Assembly (NCBI GenBank): GCA_017432615.1
Contig: JAFRIV010000029.1
Coordinates: 1-64,000, forward strand
DNA from: Oscillospiraceae bacterium
Lineage (GTDB): Bacteria > Bacillota > Clostridia > Oscillospirales > Oscillospiraceae
Length of the DNA stretch: 64,000 nt
Reading direction: 5' to 3'
Part shown: in pieces, positions 31,492 to 41,500 of the stretch
Numbering within the stretch: the first letter of the stretch is position 1
Layout of the letters: each line of letters begins with the position of its first letter
Made by a program: the position numbers and the translations under genes
The notes under the pieces: generated by a model
Database searches by the model: none
The model's input: only the letters and a program-made list of their open reading frames with translations
Told to the model about the DNA's origin: nothing

Positions 31492-32358
31492 ATGCAACGC
31501 TTTGACATTGCCGTCATCGGCACGGGACCTGCCGGCTTGTCGGCAGCAATCACGGCAACGATCCGCAACAAAACAGTGATGCTGTTGGGCAGCAAAGATC
31601 TGAGCGAAAAATTGAGCAAAGCACACGAGATACAGAATTATCTTGGTTTCCCTGCGATTCCGGGAGAGAAACTGGCAGAGGCTTTTCAGAAGCATCTTGA
31701 TCAGATGGGGATCGAGATCACGGAAAAGCGCATCAATGCCGTATACGCCATGGGGGAGTATTTTGCTCTGCAGGCAGGGGAAGAGATGCTGGAAGCCTCC
31801 TCTGTTATTCTGGCAACCGGCGTAGTGCAGGGCAAGCCTCTGCCCGGAGAGGAAGAACTCCTGGGGCGCGGTGTAAGTTACTGTGCAACGTGTGATGCAC
31901 CCCTTTATCGCGGAAAAAGCACTGCCGTGATCGGTTATTCTCCGCGGGAAGAGTCGGAGGCGGCCTTCCTGTCGGAAGTATGCAGCGAGGTATTGTATTT
32001 CCCAGTATACAAAGAAGAAACCGATCTTCCGGCATGTGTGCGCGTAATCCGGGAGAAGGTGACGGGGATCGAAAATGCCGACGGCAGGAGACTGGTCAGA
32101 ACGGAAGCGAATGCCTATCCGACGGACGGCGTTTTTGTCCTGCGGGAAGCGGTGGCTCCCGGCCAGCTGGTGCCCGGGCTGGAGACGGAAGGCAGCCACG
32201 TCTCGGTCAATCGCAGGATGGAAGCCAGTATTCCCGGCGTATTTGCCTGCGGGGATATAGCAGGCACCCCTTATCAGTATATCAAATCGGCAGGAGAGGG
32301 CAATGTGGCGGCACTGAGTGCCGTTGCATGGCTCGATCAGAAAAAGCGTTCCAAATAA
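31492..32358 (+). CDS. Thioredoxin-reductase-like flavoprotein lacking the NADPH motif
   Basis: 288 residues. The FAD-binding motif is IGTGPAGLSAA at the N-terminus, the redox-active pair is Cys131-x-x-Cys134 (SYCATCDAPLY) and the second FAD motif is GVFACGDIAGTPYQYIKSAG. In ordinary TrxB the second nucleotide-binding domain has GxGxxA and HRRxxxR; here the corresponding segment reads AVIGYSPREESEAAFL and no HRR motif follows. This matches what is known of clostridial ferredoxin-dependent flavin thioredoxin reductases, so electrons may come from ferredoxin (inference). AAAGGAGAAAAGGC precedes the ATG. trxA is 28 bases downstream. Confidence 0.82.
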   Translation: MQRFDIAVIGTGPAGLSAAITATIRNKTVMLLGSKDLSEKLSKAHEIQNYLGFPAIPGEKLAEAFQKHLDQMGIEITEKRINAVYAMGEYFALQAGEEMLEASSVILATGVVQGKPLPGEEELLGRGVSYCATCDAPLYRGKSTAVIGYSPREESEAAFLSEVCSEVLYFPVYKEETDLPACVRVIREKVTGIENADGRRLVRTEANAYPTDGVFVLREAVAPGQLVPGLETEGSHVSVNRRMEASIPGVFACGDIAGTPYQYIKSAGEGNVAALSAVAWLDQKKRSK

Positions 32359-32386
32359 AAAAGCTATTTGAAAAGGAGAAAAAATA

Positions 32387-32701
32387 ATGGTTAAAAAGAT
32401 CAATGCAGATCAGTTTGAATCCGAAGCTGTCAAGGCTCCGGTTGCCGTGGTGGACTTTTCCGCTACCTGGTGCGGCCCCTGCAAAATGCTGGCTCCCGTG
32501 CTGGAATCTGTCAGCGAGAAGCTGGGCGATAAGGTTGCATTTTACAACGTGGATGTTGACGATGCGCCGGAACTGGCAGGAGAATACAGAGTGAATTCTG
32601 TCCCATGCCTTGTTCTGATGAAAAACGGCGAATTTGTAGATCAGTCCATCGGCTTCAAGCCCGAAGCCGCCATTGCAGGCTGGATCCGGGGGAATCTCTG
32701 A
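32387..32701 (+). CDS. trxA: Thioredoxin
   Basis: 104 residues with the active site WCGPCKM at 28-34 (Cys29, Cys32), cis-Pro segment RVNSVPCLVLMKNG and the C-terminal GFKPEAAIAGWI. There is an extra Cys right after the cis-Pro loop. AAAAGGAGAAAA precedes the ATG. It forms an operon with the adjacent reductase-like gene and should be its substrate. Confidence 0.95.
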   Translation: MVKKINADQFESEAVKAPVAVVDFSATWCGPCKMLAPVLESVSEKLGDKVAFYNVDVDDAPELAGEYRVNSVPCLVLMKNGEFVDQSIGFKPEAAIAGWIRGNL

Positions 32702-32723
32702 TTCTGCCTGTAACGTAACGGAG

Positions 32724-32763
32724 AAAAACCGGACCGGGAACGATTACTCCCGATCCGGTTTTT
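32724..32763 (+). terminator. Intrinsic terminator of the trx operon
   Basis: AAAAACCGGACCGGGA pairs with TCCCGATCCGGTTTTT with one internal mismatch and an eight-base loop, ending in five T. Confidence 0.88.
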
Positions 32764-32811
32764 CATTCAGGAAGCAGCCGGCAATATCAACCGCTCAATC
32801 ATGCTTCATGC

Positions 32812-32840
32812 TTGAATTGTGACGGGCGATATGGTAGAAT
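32812..32840 (+). promoter_or_regulatory. Promoter abutting the X2-like ORF
   Basis: TTGAAT (32812-32817), 17-base spacer, TAGAAT (32835-32840). The ATG of the following open frame begins at the very next base, before the expected transcript start near 32847. Confidence 0.5.
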
Positions 32841-33116
32841 ATGCGCCGGCTCGAAAGCGGGAATCACCGCTTCGGGGACACAACGTTCCTCGTCTTCGTG
32901 CGCACGGATCCCACAATGCTCCTGAATATTTTTCTGGACGGCAGACTGCTCACAGCCTACCTGAAGAACTTTGAAGTGATCGATGAAAACACGGGCACAT
33001 TCCTTCTTGTCTTCAGTGAGGAAGTTATGCAGGGGCTGGACGCGGGCGAGCATACGCTTACGCTTGATCTCACCAGCATCGGCGAGGTCGTCAGAACCAT
33101 CCGCGTCGGGGAATAA
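32841..33116 (+). CDS. Orphan X2-like beta-sandwich protein or fragment
   Basis: Up to 91 residues. From about residue 20 the strand pattern (LNIFLDGRLLTAYLKNFEVI, then GLDAGEHTLTLDL) resembles the X2-like surface domain, in which a ligand-facing strand precedes a LxAGEHTLTV motif. There is no signal peptide, membrane helix or partner domain. The ATG at 32841 touches the -10 box and has no ribosome site, so translation, if any, may begin later, for example at the ATG of codon 26. It may be the last domain of a lost surface protein or a small cytoplasmic protein transcribed with DUF896. Confidence 0.45.
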   Translation: MRRLESGNHRFGDTTFLVFVRTDPTMLLNIFLDGRLLTAYLKNFEVIDENTGTFLLVFSEEVMQGLDAGEHTLTLDLTSIGEVVRTIRVGE

Positions 33117-33148
33117 AAGCCCTTGACAAAAGATGTACGGAGGAGAAA

Positions 33149-33355
33149 ATGGAACAGACAAAGCTGGACAGGATCAACGAGCTTGCCCGCCTGGCCAGAA
33201 CGCGTGAACTGACACAGGAAGAACTTGCCGAACGGGATGTGCTGCGCAGGGAATACCTTGCCGAATGGCGTCGCGGGGCCGAACAGGTGCTGGAAAATAC
33301 CTATCTTGTAACGCCCGACGGCCGGAAAAGAAAACTGGAGAAAAAACAGTCATGA
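33149..33355 (+). CDS. DUF896 (YnzC-like) small protein
   Basis: 68 residues. The DUF896 core is clear: LDRINELARLARTRELTQEE, then LRREYLAEWR, with a C-terminal dG-rK tail. Relatives are small helical-hairpin proteins found across Bacillota, one of them SOS-induced in Bacillus; the function is unknown. ACGGAGGAGAAA precedes the ATG. Its stop overlaps the start of the glycosyltransferase (ATGA). Confidence 0.88.
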   Translation: MEQTKLDRINELARLARTRELTQEELAERDVLRREYLAEWRRGAEQVLENTYLVTPDGRKRKLEKKQS

Positions 33356-34749
33356 ATATCTGCCTTTTGAATGATTCCTTCCCTCCTGTGATCGACGGTG
33401 TGGCAAATGTGGTGATAAACTACGCAAAGTATCTGCAGAGTGAGCACAGCTGCGGGGTGCTTGTTGGCACGCCGGATTATCCGGGAACAGACTATTCCGT
33501 CTATCCGTATAAGGTTATTCCGTACCAGAGTTTCAACACCACGGCGCTGGCCTCCGGATATCGGACGGGAAATCCGTTCGTAGGAAAAGCTATCTCGGAA
33601 ATGGCAGCATTCGCGCCGGACATCATCCACAGCCACTGCCCGGCTTCCGCCATGGTCATTGCCCGCATCCTGCGTGAGCAGACGGATGCTCCGGTGATCC
33701 TGACCTATCACACCAAATATGATATCGATATCCGCCGCAACGTGAAGCTGAAACCGGTGGCGGACGAGGGCATCCGTGCGATGGTCAGCAATATTGAGGC
33801 CTGTGATGAAGTCTGGGCTGTCAGCCGGGGCGCGGGAGAGAGCCTGAAGGCACTGGGCTTTCAGGGAGACTATCGCGTGATGAATAACGGCGTTGACTTT
33901 GCGAAAGGCAGAGTGGACGAGACGCAGGTAAAAGAAGTGACGGGAGAGTTTGACCTGCCCGCTGAAGTGCCGGTGTTTCTTTTCGTAGGGCGGCTGATGA
34001 CCTACAAGGGGCTTCCGCTGATCCTGGAGGCATTAAAGATGCTGGCAGAGCGCGGAAAGGATTTCCGTATGGTCTTTGTCGGGAAGGGCCCTGACAGAGC
34101 ACTGTTGGAGAAAAAGGCGGAAGAACTCGGCATTTCCGGAAAGTGTATTTTCGTCGGCCCTGTTTACGACAGGGAAAAACTCCGCGCCTGGAATACCCGT
34201 GCGGATCTTTTCCTCTTCCCGTCCACATTTGATACCAACGGCCTGGTAGTGCGGGAAGCGGCAGCCTGCGGCCTGGCAAGCGTCCTGATCCGTGGGTCCT
34301 GCGCCGCCGAAGGCATTACGGACGGGCGCAACGGTTTTCTGATCGACGAGACAGCGGAGGCAATGGCGGCGCTGCTGGAGAAGGTGGGCGATGACCTTCC
34401 GCTTCTGAGAGAAGTCGGGCAGCATGCCATGGATGAGATCTACTGTTCCTGGGAGGACTGCATTTCCGTCGCATATGACCGGTATGGAGCTGTCCTGGAG
34501 GAAAAACGCAGCGGGACGCTCCGCAAAGCAAAAAAACAGCCGACCGATCTGCTGGTTTCGATGACGGCTCACACGATGGAGGAGCAGGCCAGACTGCGCC
34601 GGATCGGCACGGAACTGTTCAACGATTTTAAAGAAACGGCCGTCGGAATGATGGAGAATATCCAGGAGGCAGAGGAAAGCGCCGAACATTTCTGGGATAC
34701 GCTGGCAGAGGATATCCAACGGGATCTGCAGGAATTTTACAGGAAGTGA
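33352..34749 (+). CDS. GT4-family glycosyltransferase
   Basis: 465-residue retaining glycosyltransferase with a GT-B fold. N-terminal NICLLNDSFPPVIDGVANVV, donor-domain start VFLFVGRLMTYKGLPLILEA near 215, and the E-x7-E region STFDTNGLVVREAAACGLAS near 305 are all present. About 65 C-terminal residues beyond the fold are helical and charged (TMEEQARLRRIGTELFNDF). The relatives it most resembles make glycolipids such as mono- or diglucosyl diacylglycerol, so a membrane-lipid role is likely but unproven. Start ATG overlaps the DUF896 stop. A terminator follows. Confidence 0.87.
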   Translation: MNICLLNDSFPPVIDGVANVVINYAKYLQSEHSCGVLVGTPDYPGTDYSVYPYKVIPYQSFNTTALASGYRTGNPFVGKAISEMAAFAPDIIHSHCPASAMVIARILREQTDAPVILTYHTKYDIDIRRNVKLKPVADEGIRAMVSNIEACDEVWAVSRGAGESLKALGFQGDYRVMNNGVDFAKGRVDETQVKEVTGEFDLPAEVPVFLFVGRLMTYKGLPLILEALKMLAERGKDFRMVFVGKGPDRALLEKKAEELGISGKCIFVGPVYDREKLRAWNTRADLFLFPSTFDTNGLVVREAAACGLASVLIRGSCAAEGITDGRNGFLIDETAEAMAALLEKVGDDLPLLREVGQHAMDEIYCSWEDCISVAYDRYGAVLEEKRSGTLRKAKKQPTDLLVSMTAHTMEEQARLRRIGTELFNDFKETAVGMMENIQEAEESAEHFWDTLAEDIQRDLQEFYRK

Positions 34750-34760
34750 ACAGCATATAA

Positions 34761-34790
34761 AAAGGGGGTGAGCGGGAAGCTCACCCCTTT
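34761..34790. terminator. Bidirectional terminator between GT4 and lysA
   Basis: GGGGTGAGC and GCTCACCCC pair around GGGAA, flanked by AAAG and CTTTG. On the minus strand the stem is followed by CTTTTTATA, ending the leftward lysA transcript. Confidence 0.85.
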
Positions 34791-34805
34791 GAAAATATAA
34801 AAGCC

Positions 34806-36104
34806 TCAGATATCCAGCGCGCAAAGGTCGTCCGGTGTTTCACGCCGCACGGCAAGCGCGCTTTTTCCTTCTCTCAACATGACCACCGGCGGGCGGCCGA
34901 GGCGGTTGTAGTTGGAGGCCATGGAATAATGATAGGCTCCCGTTGTGCACATGGCCACAAGGTCACCTCTCCTGAGCCCGGCAGGAAGCAAAACGGCTGG
35001 CTGGAGAATATCCCCGCTTTCACAGCAGCGGCCTGCCAGGTCAAAAACGGCGGTTGCCTCCTCATCGGAGGCGACGACAGGCAAAACGGTGTATTTCGCA
35101 CCGTATAGGCAATAGCGGGGGTTATCGGTCATGCCTCCGTCTGTGATGGCATAGCTTTTAAAGCCGGGGATATGTTTTACGGCACTCACAGTGTACACGG
35201 TCAGACCGGCATCTGCCACGATGCTTCTGCCCGGCTCCATCAGGATATAAGGCATCGGCACCTGAACGCATTCTGCTTTGCGGCGGATATGTTCTGACAG
35301 GGCCCGGATGCGCACGGCAATATCCATGGTCTTGTCGCTTTCCAGATAGCGCACGCCGTATCCGCCCCCGAGATCCAGAACCTGTGTAATAAACCCGAGT
35401 TCCTTCTGCAACAGGGCAATAAAATCCAGCATGACGTCGGAGGTGTCTTCAAAAACCATCTCATCAAACACCATCGAGCCCACATGGCAGTGCAGCCCCG
35501 CAACGTCCAGAGCGCTCTGCGCCAGCGCCAGCCTGACGAATTCAAAAGCCTGGCCGGTTTCAATCGGTACGCCGAATTTTACGTCCACCTTTCCGGTGCT
35601 GACGGCTTCGTACGTATGCGGATCGATCCCCGGAGTAATACGGAGCAGCACCTTCTGGTGTACCCCGAGTGCGTCCGCTTCTTTTTGCAGCGCAAGCAGT
35701 TCGTCAATGCCGTCCACAATAAAACAGCCTACGTGCTCCTGCAGCGCAGTGCGGATGTCTTCCGTCGTTTTTCCGTCTCCGTGGAAGCAGACGCGCTCCA
35801 TCGGAAACCCTGCGCGCTTTGCCGTACAGATCTCACCGCGGGATACCACGTCCAGCCCCATCCCTTCTTCCGCCATGATGCGCAGCATCTGCGTAAAGCA
35901 GGAAGCCTTGCTGGCGTAGAGCGGCAGCGCCTGCCCTTCAAAGCTCTCCCGGAGTGCCTTCCGATACATTCTGCAGTTTGACCGGATCCGATCTTCATCC
36001 ATCAGATACAGCGGAGTTCCGTACTGCGCGGCCAGGTCGTCTGTCCGTTGCCCGGCAAAACACAGCACGCCGGAAGCGTCTCTTGACAGGTTGGAAGAAA
36101 GCAT
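34806..36104 (-). CDS. lysA: Diaminopimelate decarboxylase
   Basis: 432-residue PLP enzyme of fold type III, last step of lysine synthesis. The PLP lysine is Lys66 in LYASKASC; HCHVGSMVFDE, LDLGGGYGVRY (phosphate loop) and EPGRSIVADAG follow; the partner-subunit motif CCESGDILQ is near 350. Start is ATG 36104 with GAGAGGAAC upstream; the ATG 18 bases before it has no ribosome site. Decarboxylases acting on other D/L substrates share this fold, but the motif set favours LysA. Confidence 0.92.
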   Translation of the reverse strand: MLSSNLSRDASGVLCFAGQRTDDLAAQYGTPLYLMDEDRIRSNCRMYRKALRESFEGQALPLYASKASCFTQMLRIMAEEGMGLDVVSRGEICTAKRAGFPMERVCFHGDGKTTEDIRTALQEHVGCFIVDGIDELLALQKEADALGVHQKVLLRITPGIDPHTYEAVSTGKVDVKFGVPIETGQAFEFVRLALAQSALDVAGLHCHVGSMVFDEMVFEDTSDVMLDFIALLQKELGFITQVLDLGGGYGVRYLESDKTMDIAVRIRALSEHIRRKAECVQVPMPYILMEPGRSIVADAGLTVYTVSAVKHIPGFKSYAITDGGMTDNPRYCLYGAKYTVLPVVASDEEATAVFDLAGRCCESGDILQPAVLLPAGLRRGDLVAMCTTGAYHYSMASNYNRLGRPPVVMLREGKSALAVRRETPDDLCALDI

Positions 36105-36135
36105 GATTCGTGTTCCTCTCATAAAAAACTGACGC

Positions 36136-36164
36136 ATTTTAACACGCCGGTTTCCTGAAGTCAA
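36136..36164 (-). promoter_or_regulatory. Promoter of lysA
   Basis: On the minus strand: TTGACT (36164-36159), 17-base spacer, TAAAAT (36141-36136), about 30 bases before the ATG. Confidence 0.65.
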
Positions 36165-36203
36165 GGCTTCTCAGCCGTAGAAGGGGCCTGCCGGCTCTCT
36201 GCC

Positions 36204-38345
36204 TCAGCCCTTCATGGTCAGGCTGATCCGCTTCTTCTTTTCATCCACCGAGAGGACTTTGACTTTGACCACATCCCCGACGCTCAACACATCGCCGGGA
36301 TGCTTGATATAGCGGTCACAGATCTGGGAAATGTGTACCAGCCCGTCCTGATGCACGCCGATATCCACAAACGCACCGAAGTCGATCACATTGCGCACCG
36401 TCCCGGTGAGCTCCATCCCTTCCTTCAGGTCAGAGATCTCCATAACATCCTGCCGAAGAAGCACAGGGGGCAGGTCCTCACGCACGTCGCGTCCGGGCTT
36501 CAGCAGCTCTCCGACGATATCCGTCAGGGTCGGGATCCCAACACCGCATTGTTCGGCAATGGTTTCCGCTCCGGCGGAGAAGCGGGAGCGAAGCTCTGCG
36601 AGGCGGCCCTGCCGCACATCGGACAGCGTATATCCGCACAGTTCCAGCAGCCTGGTTGCAGCCTTATAGCTCTCCGGATGGACGGCAGTATTGTCCAGGA
36701 TCTGTTCGGATTCCGGTACCCGCAGAAAACCTGCGCACTGCTCAAAGGCTTTGGGGCCGAGTTTGGGCACTTTTTTGATCTGGGAGCGGTCGGTAAAGAT
36801 GCCGTTTTCCTCCCGGTACTTCACCATGTTGCCGGCTGTGGTCTTGTTCAAACCGGCAACACGCTGCAGAAGACTGGCGGAGGCGGTATTTACATCGACG
36901 CCCACGGCATTCACACAGTCTTCCACCACACCGTCCAGTGTTTCGGCCAGCTGTTTTTCCGGCATGTCATGCTGATACTGGCCCACACCGATGGCCATCG
37001 GTTCAATCTTTACGAGTTCGGCCAGCGGATCCTGCAGACGCCGCGCAATCGACACGGCGGAGCGCAGATTGACATCATAGTCCGGGAATTCCGCAGCTCC
37101 GAGAGGGGAGGCGGAGTAGACGGAGGCTCCGGCTTCATTCACAATGGCATACGCCAGATTGCCGTGGATACGGTGCAGCATTTCTGCCGTCATCTGTTCC
37201 GTTTCCCGGGAGGCTGTGCCGTTCCCGATGGCAATATGCTCCACGTTGTGTTTGCGGATCAGCCCCGTCAGCTTCTCGATGGCTTCTTCTTTTTTCCGTT
37301 CATTGAAAGTGGGGTAGACTACAGCCGTGTCCAGCACCTTGCCAGTACCGTCTACAACGGCAACCTTGCAGCCGTTTTTGTAACCGGGATCCAGGCCCAT
37401 GGTCACCTTACCCTTCACAGGGGGCTGCATCAGCAGCGGACGCAGATTCTGGGCAAACATTTTGATGGCGCCTTCACAGGCCATGTCCGTCAGGCTGCTG
37501 CGGCACTCCCGTTCCAGAGAGGGAAAGATCAGGCGGTCATAGGCGTCATCGGCGGCTGTGCGTACAAACTGCATGGCACTGCTGCCCGGCCGGAGCACCT
37601 TCCTTCTCAGCCTCTGCAGAGCTCTTTCCCGGTCTGCTTCCACAGCCACTTTCAGGTAGCCCTCTTTCTCTCCGCGGTTGATGGCAAGGACGCGGTGCCC
37701 GGGGATCCTGCTGACCGGTTCGGAAAAATCATAATACTGGCTGTAAACGGAATCCTCTTCCGTTGCCTTCTCCGCGTGCAGCACAGCGTTGGCCGTTAGA
37801 AAGTCACGGAGGGAGGCGCGCACCTCCGCATCGTCAGAAATGTTTTCTGCGATGATATCCGAAGCCCCCTGCAGGGCTTCTTCTATGGTCGCAACGCCCT
37901 TTTCCTCGTCGAGATAGTCCTTCGCGGCATCCTCCGGGGCCGGGCAGTCAGGGCCCTGGGCGTACAGCAGGGCAGCCAGAGGCTCCAGCCCTTTTTCTTT
38001 TGCAGCAGTAGCTCTGGTGCGCCGCTTCTGCTTGTAGGGGCGGTAGAGGTCTTCCAGCGCGGCAAGGGTTTCGGCGCCGTCGATCGCTGCAGCGAGTTCC
38101 TCCGTCATCTTGCCCTGCTCAGTAATGGCATTCAGAATGGTTTCCCGGCGTTCATCCAGATTGCGCAGATATTCCAGGCGTTCATGCAGTTTGCGCAGGG
38201 TGGTATCGTCCATGGTACCGTGCATTTCTTTACGGTAACGCGCAATAAAGGGGATGGTATTGCCTTCGTCGAGAAGGGAAACCACATTGTTTACGTATTC
38301 TTCTTTGACGTTGAGCTCCTGAGCGAGCTGATGGTTGATGTTCAT
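36204..38345 (-). CDS. tex: Tex-family S1 RNA-binding protein
   Basis: 713 residues, typical for Tex. N-terminal helical domain (VVSLLDEGNTIPFIARYRKE), the YqgF/RNase H-like domain (MGLDPGYKNGCKVAVVDGTG near 320), helix-hairpin-helix segments (VNTASASLLQRVAGLNKTTA) and a C-terminal S1 domain (GTVRNVIDFGAFVDIGVHQD, GLVHIS) are in order. Tex binds nucleic acids and is needed for efficient expression of some virulence genes elsewhere. AAAAGGAAT precedes the ATG. It has its own promoter. Confidence 0.95.
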   Translation of the reverse strand: MNINHQLAQELNVKEEYVNNVVSLLDEGNTIPFIARYRKEMHGTMDDTTLRKLHERLEYLRNLDERRETILNAITEQGKMTEELAAAIDGAETLAALEDLYRPYKQKRRTRATAAKEKGLEPLAALLYAQGPDCPAPEDAAKDYLDEEKGVATIEEALQGASDIIAENISDDAEVRASLRDFLTANAVLHAEKATEEDSVYSQYYDFSEPVSRIPGHRVLAINRGEKEGYLKVAVEADRERALQRLRRKVLRPGSSAMQFVRTAADDAYDRLIFPSLERECRSSLTDMACEGAIKMFAQNLRPLLMQPPVKGKVTMGLDPGYKNGCKVAVVDGTGKVLDTAVVYPTFNERKKEEAIEKLTGLIRKHNVEHIAIGNGTASRETEQMTAEMLHRIHGNLAYAIVNEAGASVYSASPLGAAEFPDYDVNLRSAVSIARRLQDPLAELVKIEPMAIGVGQYQHDMPEKQLAETLDGVVEDCVNAVGVDVNTASASLLQRVAGLNKTTAGNMVKYREENGIFTDRSQIKKVPKLGPKAFEQCAGFLRVPESEQILDNTAVHPESYKAATRLLELCGYTLSDVRQGRLAELRSRFSAGAETIAEQCGVGIPTLTDIVGELLKPGRDVREDLPPVLLRQDVMEISDLKEGMELTGTVRNVIDFGAFVDIGVHQDGLVHISQICDRYIKHPGDVLSVGDVVKVKVLSVDEKKKRISLTMKG

Positions 38346-38381
38346 ACGGGTAATTCCTTTTCTTGTTGGAGTATGTGTACC

Positions 38382-38410
38382 AGTATAACGCAGAGGACGG
38401 AAAAAATCAA
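38382..38410 (-). promoter_or_regulatory. Promoter of tex
   Basis: On the minus strand: TTGATT (38410-38405), 17-base spacer, TATACT (38387-38382), about 35 bases before the ATG. Confidence 0.6.
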
Positions 38411-38483
38411 ATCTTCTGTCGAAGTTTCCCCGGTCTTACGGGTTTCCCGGTCTTCTTTTTCTGCCAAATATACGGGTGATGTC

Positions 38484-38512
38484 TTGATTTTATCCGTTAA
38501 AACAGGTATAGT
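38484..38512 (+). promoter_or_regulatory. Promoter of the leucine-rich-repeat gene
   Basis: TTGATT (38484-38489), 17-base spacer, TATAGT (38507-38512), about 45 bases before the ATG. Confidence 0.6.
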
Positions 38513-38563
38513 ATTAATGGGGTTTTAGACGCAGATGGAATGTCGGAAATGGGGGTTCATGTG

Positions 38564-41500
38564 ATGAAGAAAAAGCTGTTGGGTTCACTCCTGTGCGCGG
38601 CGCTGTGCCTGCTGCTGTGCGGCTTGGCCGCGGCGGACACTATGGTTTCCGATGACGGCTGCTGGCGCTTTTCTGTTGATGGCAATATCACCAAGGTGAC
38701 GGCGTTTTATCCGACAGCCGCGGCGGCCGGCCAGTACTACCGGAATGCCGAGCTGACCGTTCCCGCCACACTGAAAAGCGGCGGGGACAGCTACAGCGTT
38801 CATGCGATAGATCCGGATTTTTCCGGCGCTGAAAACGCCAGAAAAATCACTCTTTCGGCTGGCGTTGCTGTGGTCGGGTCTGAAGCTTTCCGAGGCCTGA
38901 ACAAGCTGGCCGAGATCACCCTTCCTTCCTCCCTGACCGATATCGGCAGCTGTGCATTCGAGGGCTGCACATCGCTGAAAGCCGTCACGATCCCTGCAGA
39001 TAACCTGATTGGAATAGGTTCTCAGGCATTCAAAGGTACCGACGGCCTGACCGTAACGTTTGAGGGAAGCCTGCAGCAGTGGATCGACTGCACCGGCAGC
39101 ATAATTTACCCGCTGGAGTATGCGACGGGGTCAAAGACAATCACATCGGACGGGGCCTCCTTCGGCTGGTGCGGCGGGGATGCAGCATCTGCCAATGACT
39201 TATACTGGACCATGTCGGACTCGCATCTGACGATCGACGGACCCGGGTACATCTACAGCGCGGGCTGGAACCCGGCGGAGGTGGAAACGCTTACGATCGG
39301 CGAATTCTATATTGTCGGAGTAAATCGGGAACAGGACGATTTCCCCTGGCTGGACCAGATGGGCCAGTTGAAATCCATCGAGGTGCATCCCAACAACTCC
39401 AAGTTATCCAGCCTCGCCGCAGGCGAGGGCCTGGGCGGGGTGCTGTTCTCCAACGATTTGACCACTTTGCATTACTGCCCCCGGGCCTACGCCGGTCCTG
39501 TGAGGATCCCGGATGGCATCCAAGTAATCAGCCCCTTCGCGTTTACCGGCTGCCGCGGAGTGACCGGGTTGGTTCCGCAGCAGGGCAGCACGGACTTTCA
39601 TGAAGCGGATGGCTGCCTTTTGACTTCAGGCAATTGTTTAAGACTGTGCCCGCCGTACAGAGACCCGGTGGTAATTCCCACAGAGGCGGAATCTGTGATC
39701 CCGGAAGCTTTCCAGCTGGTCTACGACACCGTCGGTGCGCTGCATGTCTTGCTTCCTGATAATAAAAATCACCAGATAGCAACCTCGTTCAATGGTTTTA
39801 AAGGGTCCTTCTCGGTGACGATCCAGGAGAACGTGATGGGGATTCCGGAGAATACTTTTTTGGACTGCTCCGGGCTTACGTCCGTGGCTCTGCCGGGCAC
39901 GCTGGAATGGATCGACCCTGGCGCCTTTCAGGGGTGTACCGGTCTGACTTCTCTGACGCTGCCGGATGAACTGGCTTCCATCGAAGAAAGAGCGTTTCAG
40001 GGGTGTACCGGTCTGACTTCCCTGACGCTGCCGGATGAAATGAATTGGATCGGCGAAAGAGCGTTTCAGGGCTGCACGGGTCTGCGGACCCTCGATATTC
40101 CGAAGATCGTGAGCTTTATCAGGGAGAATGCTTTTGAGGGTTGTACCGGTCTGACAGCCGTCTATTACCCGGGCACGGACGCACAGTGGGCCCTGGTGAC
40201 GGACGGTAGATCCGTTCTTCCGTCCACCGCCTTCCTCTATACCCTGGATAACCAGACTGACTATGTTTCAATCAACATGACAGGGCTGGACACGGCGGCG
40301 GGCGACCGCGTGACGCTGACGGACGAGAAAGGCACGGTCAGGGATGTGACCGCCTCAGGCAACTGGACCTTCTGGAATTTCGGGGCAAAGCTGACCATCA
40401 CCCCCGGCACGGGGCGGAGGATCACCTATGCCGCCGGGGTGGAAGGCGAAGCCTCCGTTACACACACCTGGTCGGCGCCGGTCACCCTGCCGTTGGACAC
40501 GTCGGGGGGCGTCCCGTCGGTCCATGTGACCTTTGATGTGCAGGACGGGCAGGAAGTGTATCACCTGTTCGTCAGCGAAAAAAAGCTGGATGATATGGCG
40601 GGTCAGGATGATCCGCGCTGGTCGCTCACGTATAACGGAAACAGCTACAGAAACGGCGATATCCTGCTGGTCGTCACCAATGGCGTCTCCGAAATGCGGG
40701 AATTCACGCTCACCGTTTATCCCAATATGTTTGGATGCGCAGGCGCCATCTACAAGGCAGACGGATCGCTGATCAAGGCAGTGTCGGAGGCGGGGACGGT
40801 TACCTTTACGGTGGACTCGGATATCACCCTGTCGCTGACCTGGTATGACAGGAACACACGGGCAACGCTGACCTATGACGGCAACGGAAGCGCGGGCAGC
40901 ATGGCCGCGCAGCCTGCGCAGGACGCAAAGGCTGTGCTTGCGAAGAACGGTTTTGACGGGCTGATCAAAGAAGGAGAGCACCAAGAGTACCAGCGCTTTG
41001 ACGGCTGGATGGTAAATGGAGTGACGCTGGCCCCCGGGGATACGCTGAACTATCTCAATGCCGACATGACCGCCTACGCCCAATGGACGCCCGCTTACCG
41101 GGTGTGGCTCAGGCCCAACGGCGGCGAGGGCAGCAACATCGATCTGAGGATCCCAAAGGGGAGCACCTGCGTGCTGCCCGTTGACGCCTTCACGCGCGCG
41201 GGCTATGCCATCGCCGGCTGGAACACGAAAGCCCGCGGCACCGGCGATGCGTACGACGCGGGTACGGCCATGGAACCGGCGAAGGACCTGACCCTTTACG
41301 CCCAGTGGGCACAGGCGTGGAACGTAACCTTTGATCCGAACGGCGGCACCGGCAGCATGGTTGAACTCCCCATAGCCAGAGGGCAGAGCGCCGGACTGCC
41401 GGCGTGTGCCTTCAGCAGGGCAAACCATGTCTTTACGGGCTGGAACACCGAGGCGGACGGGTCAGGCACGGCGCTCGCCGCGGGCGACTCCTTCATGCCG

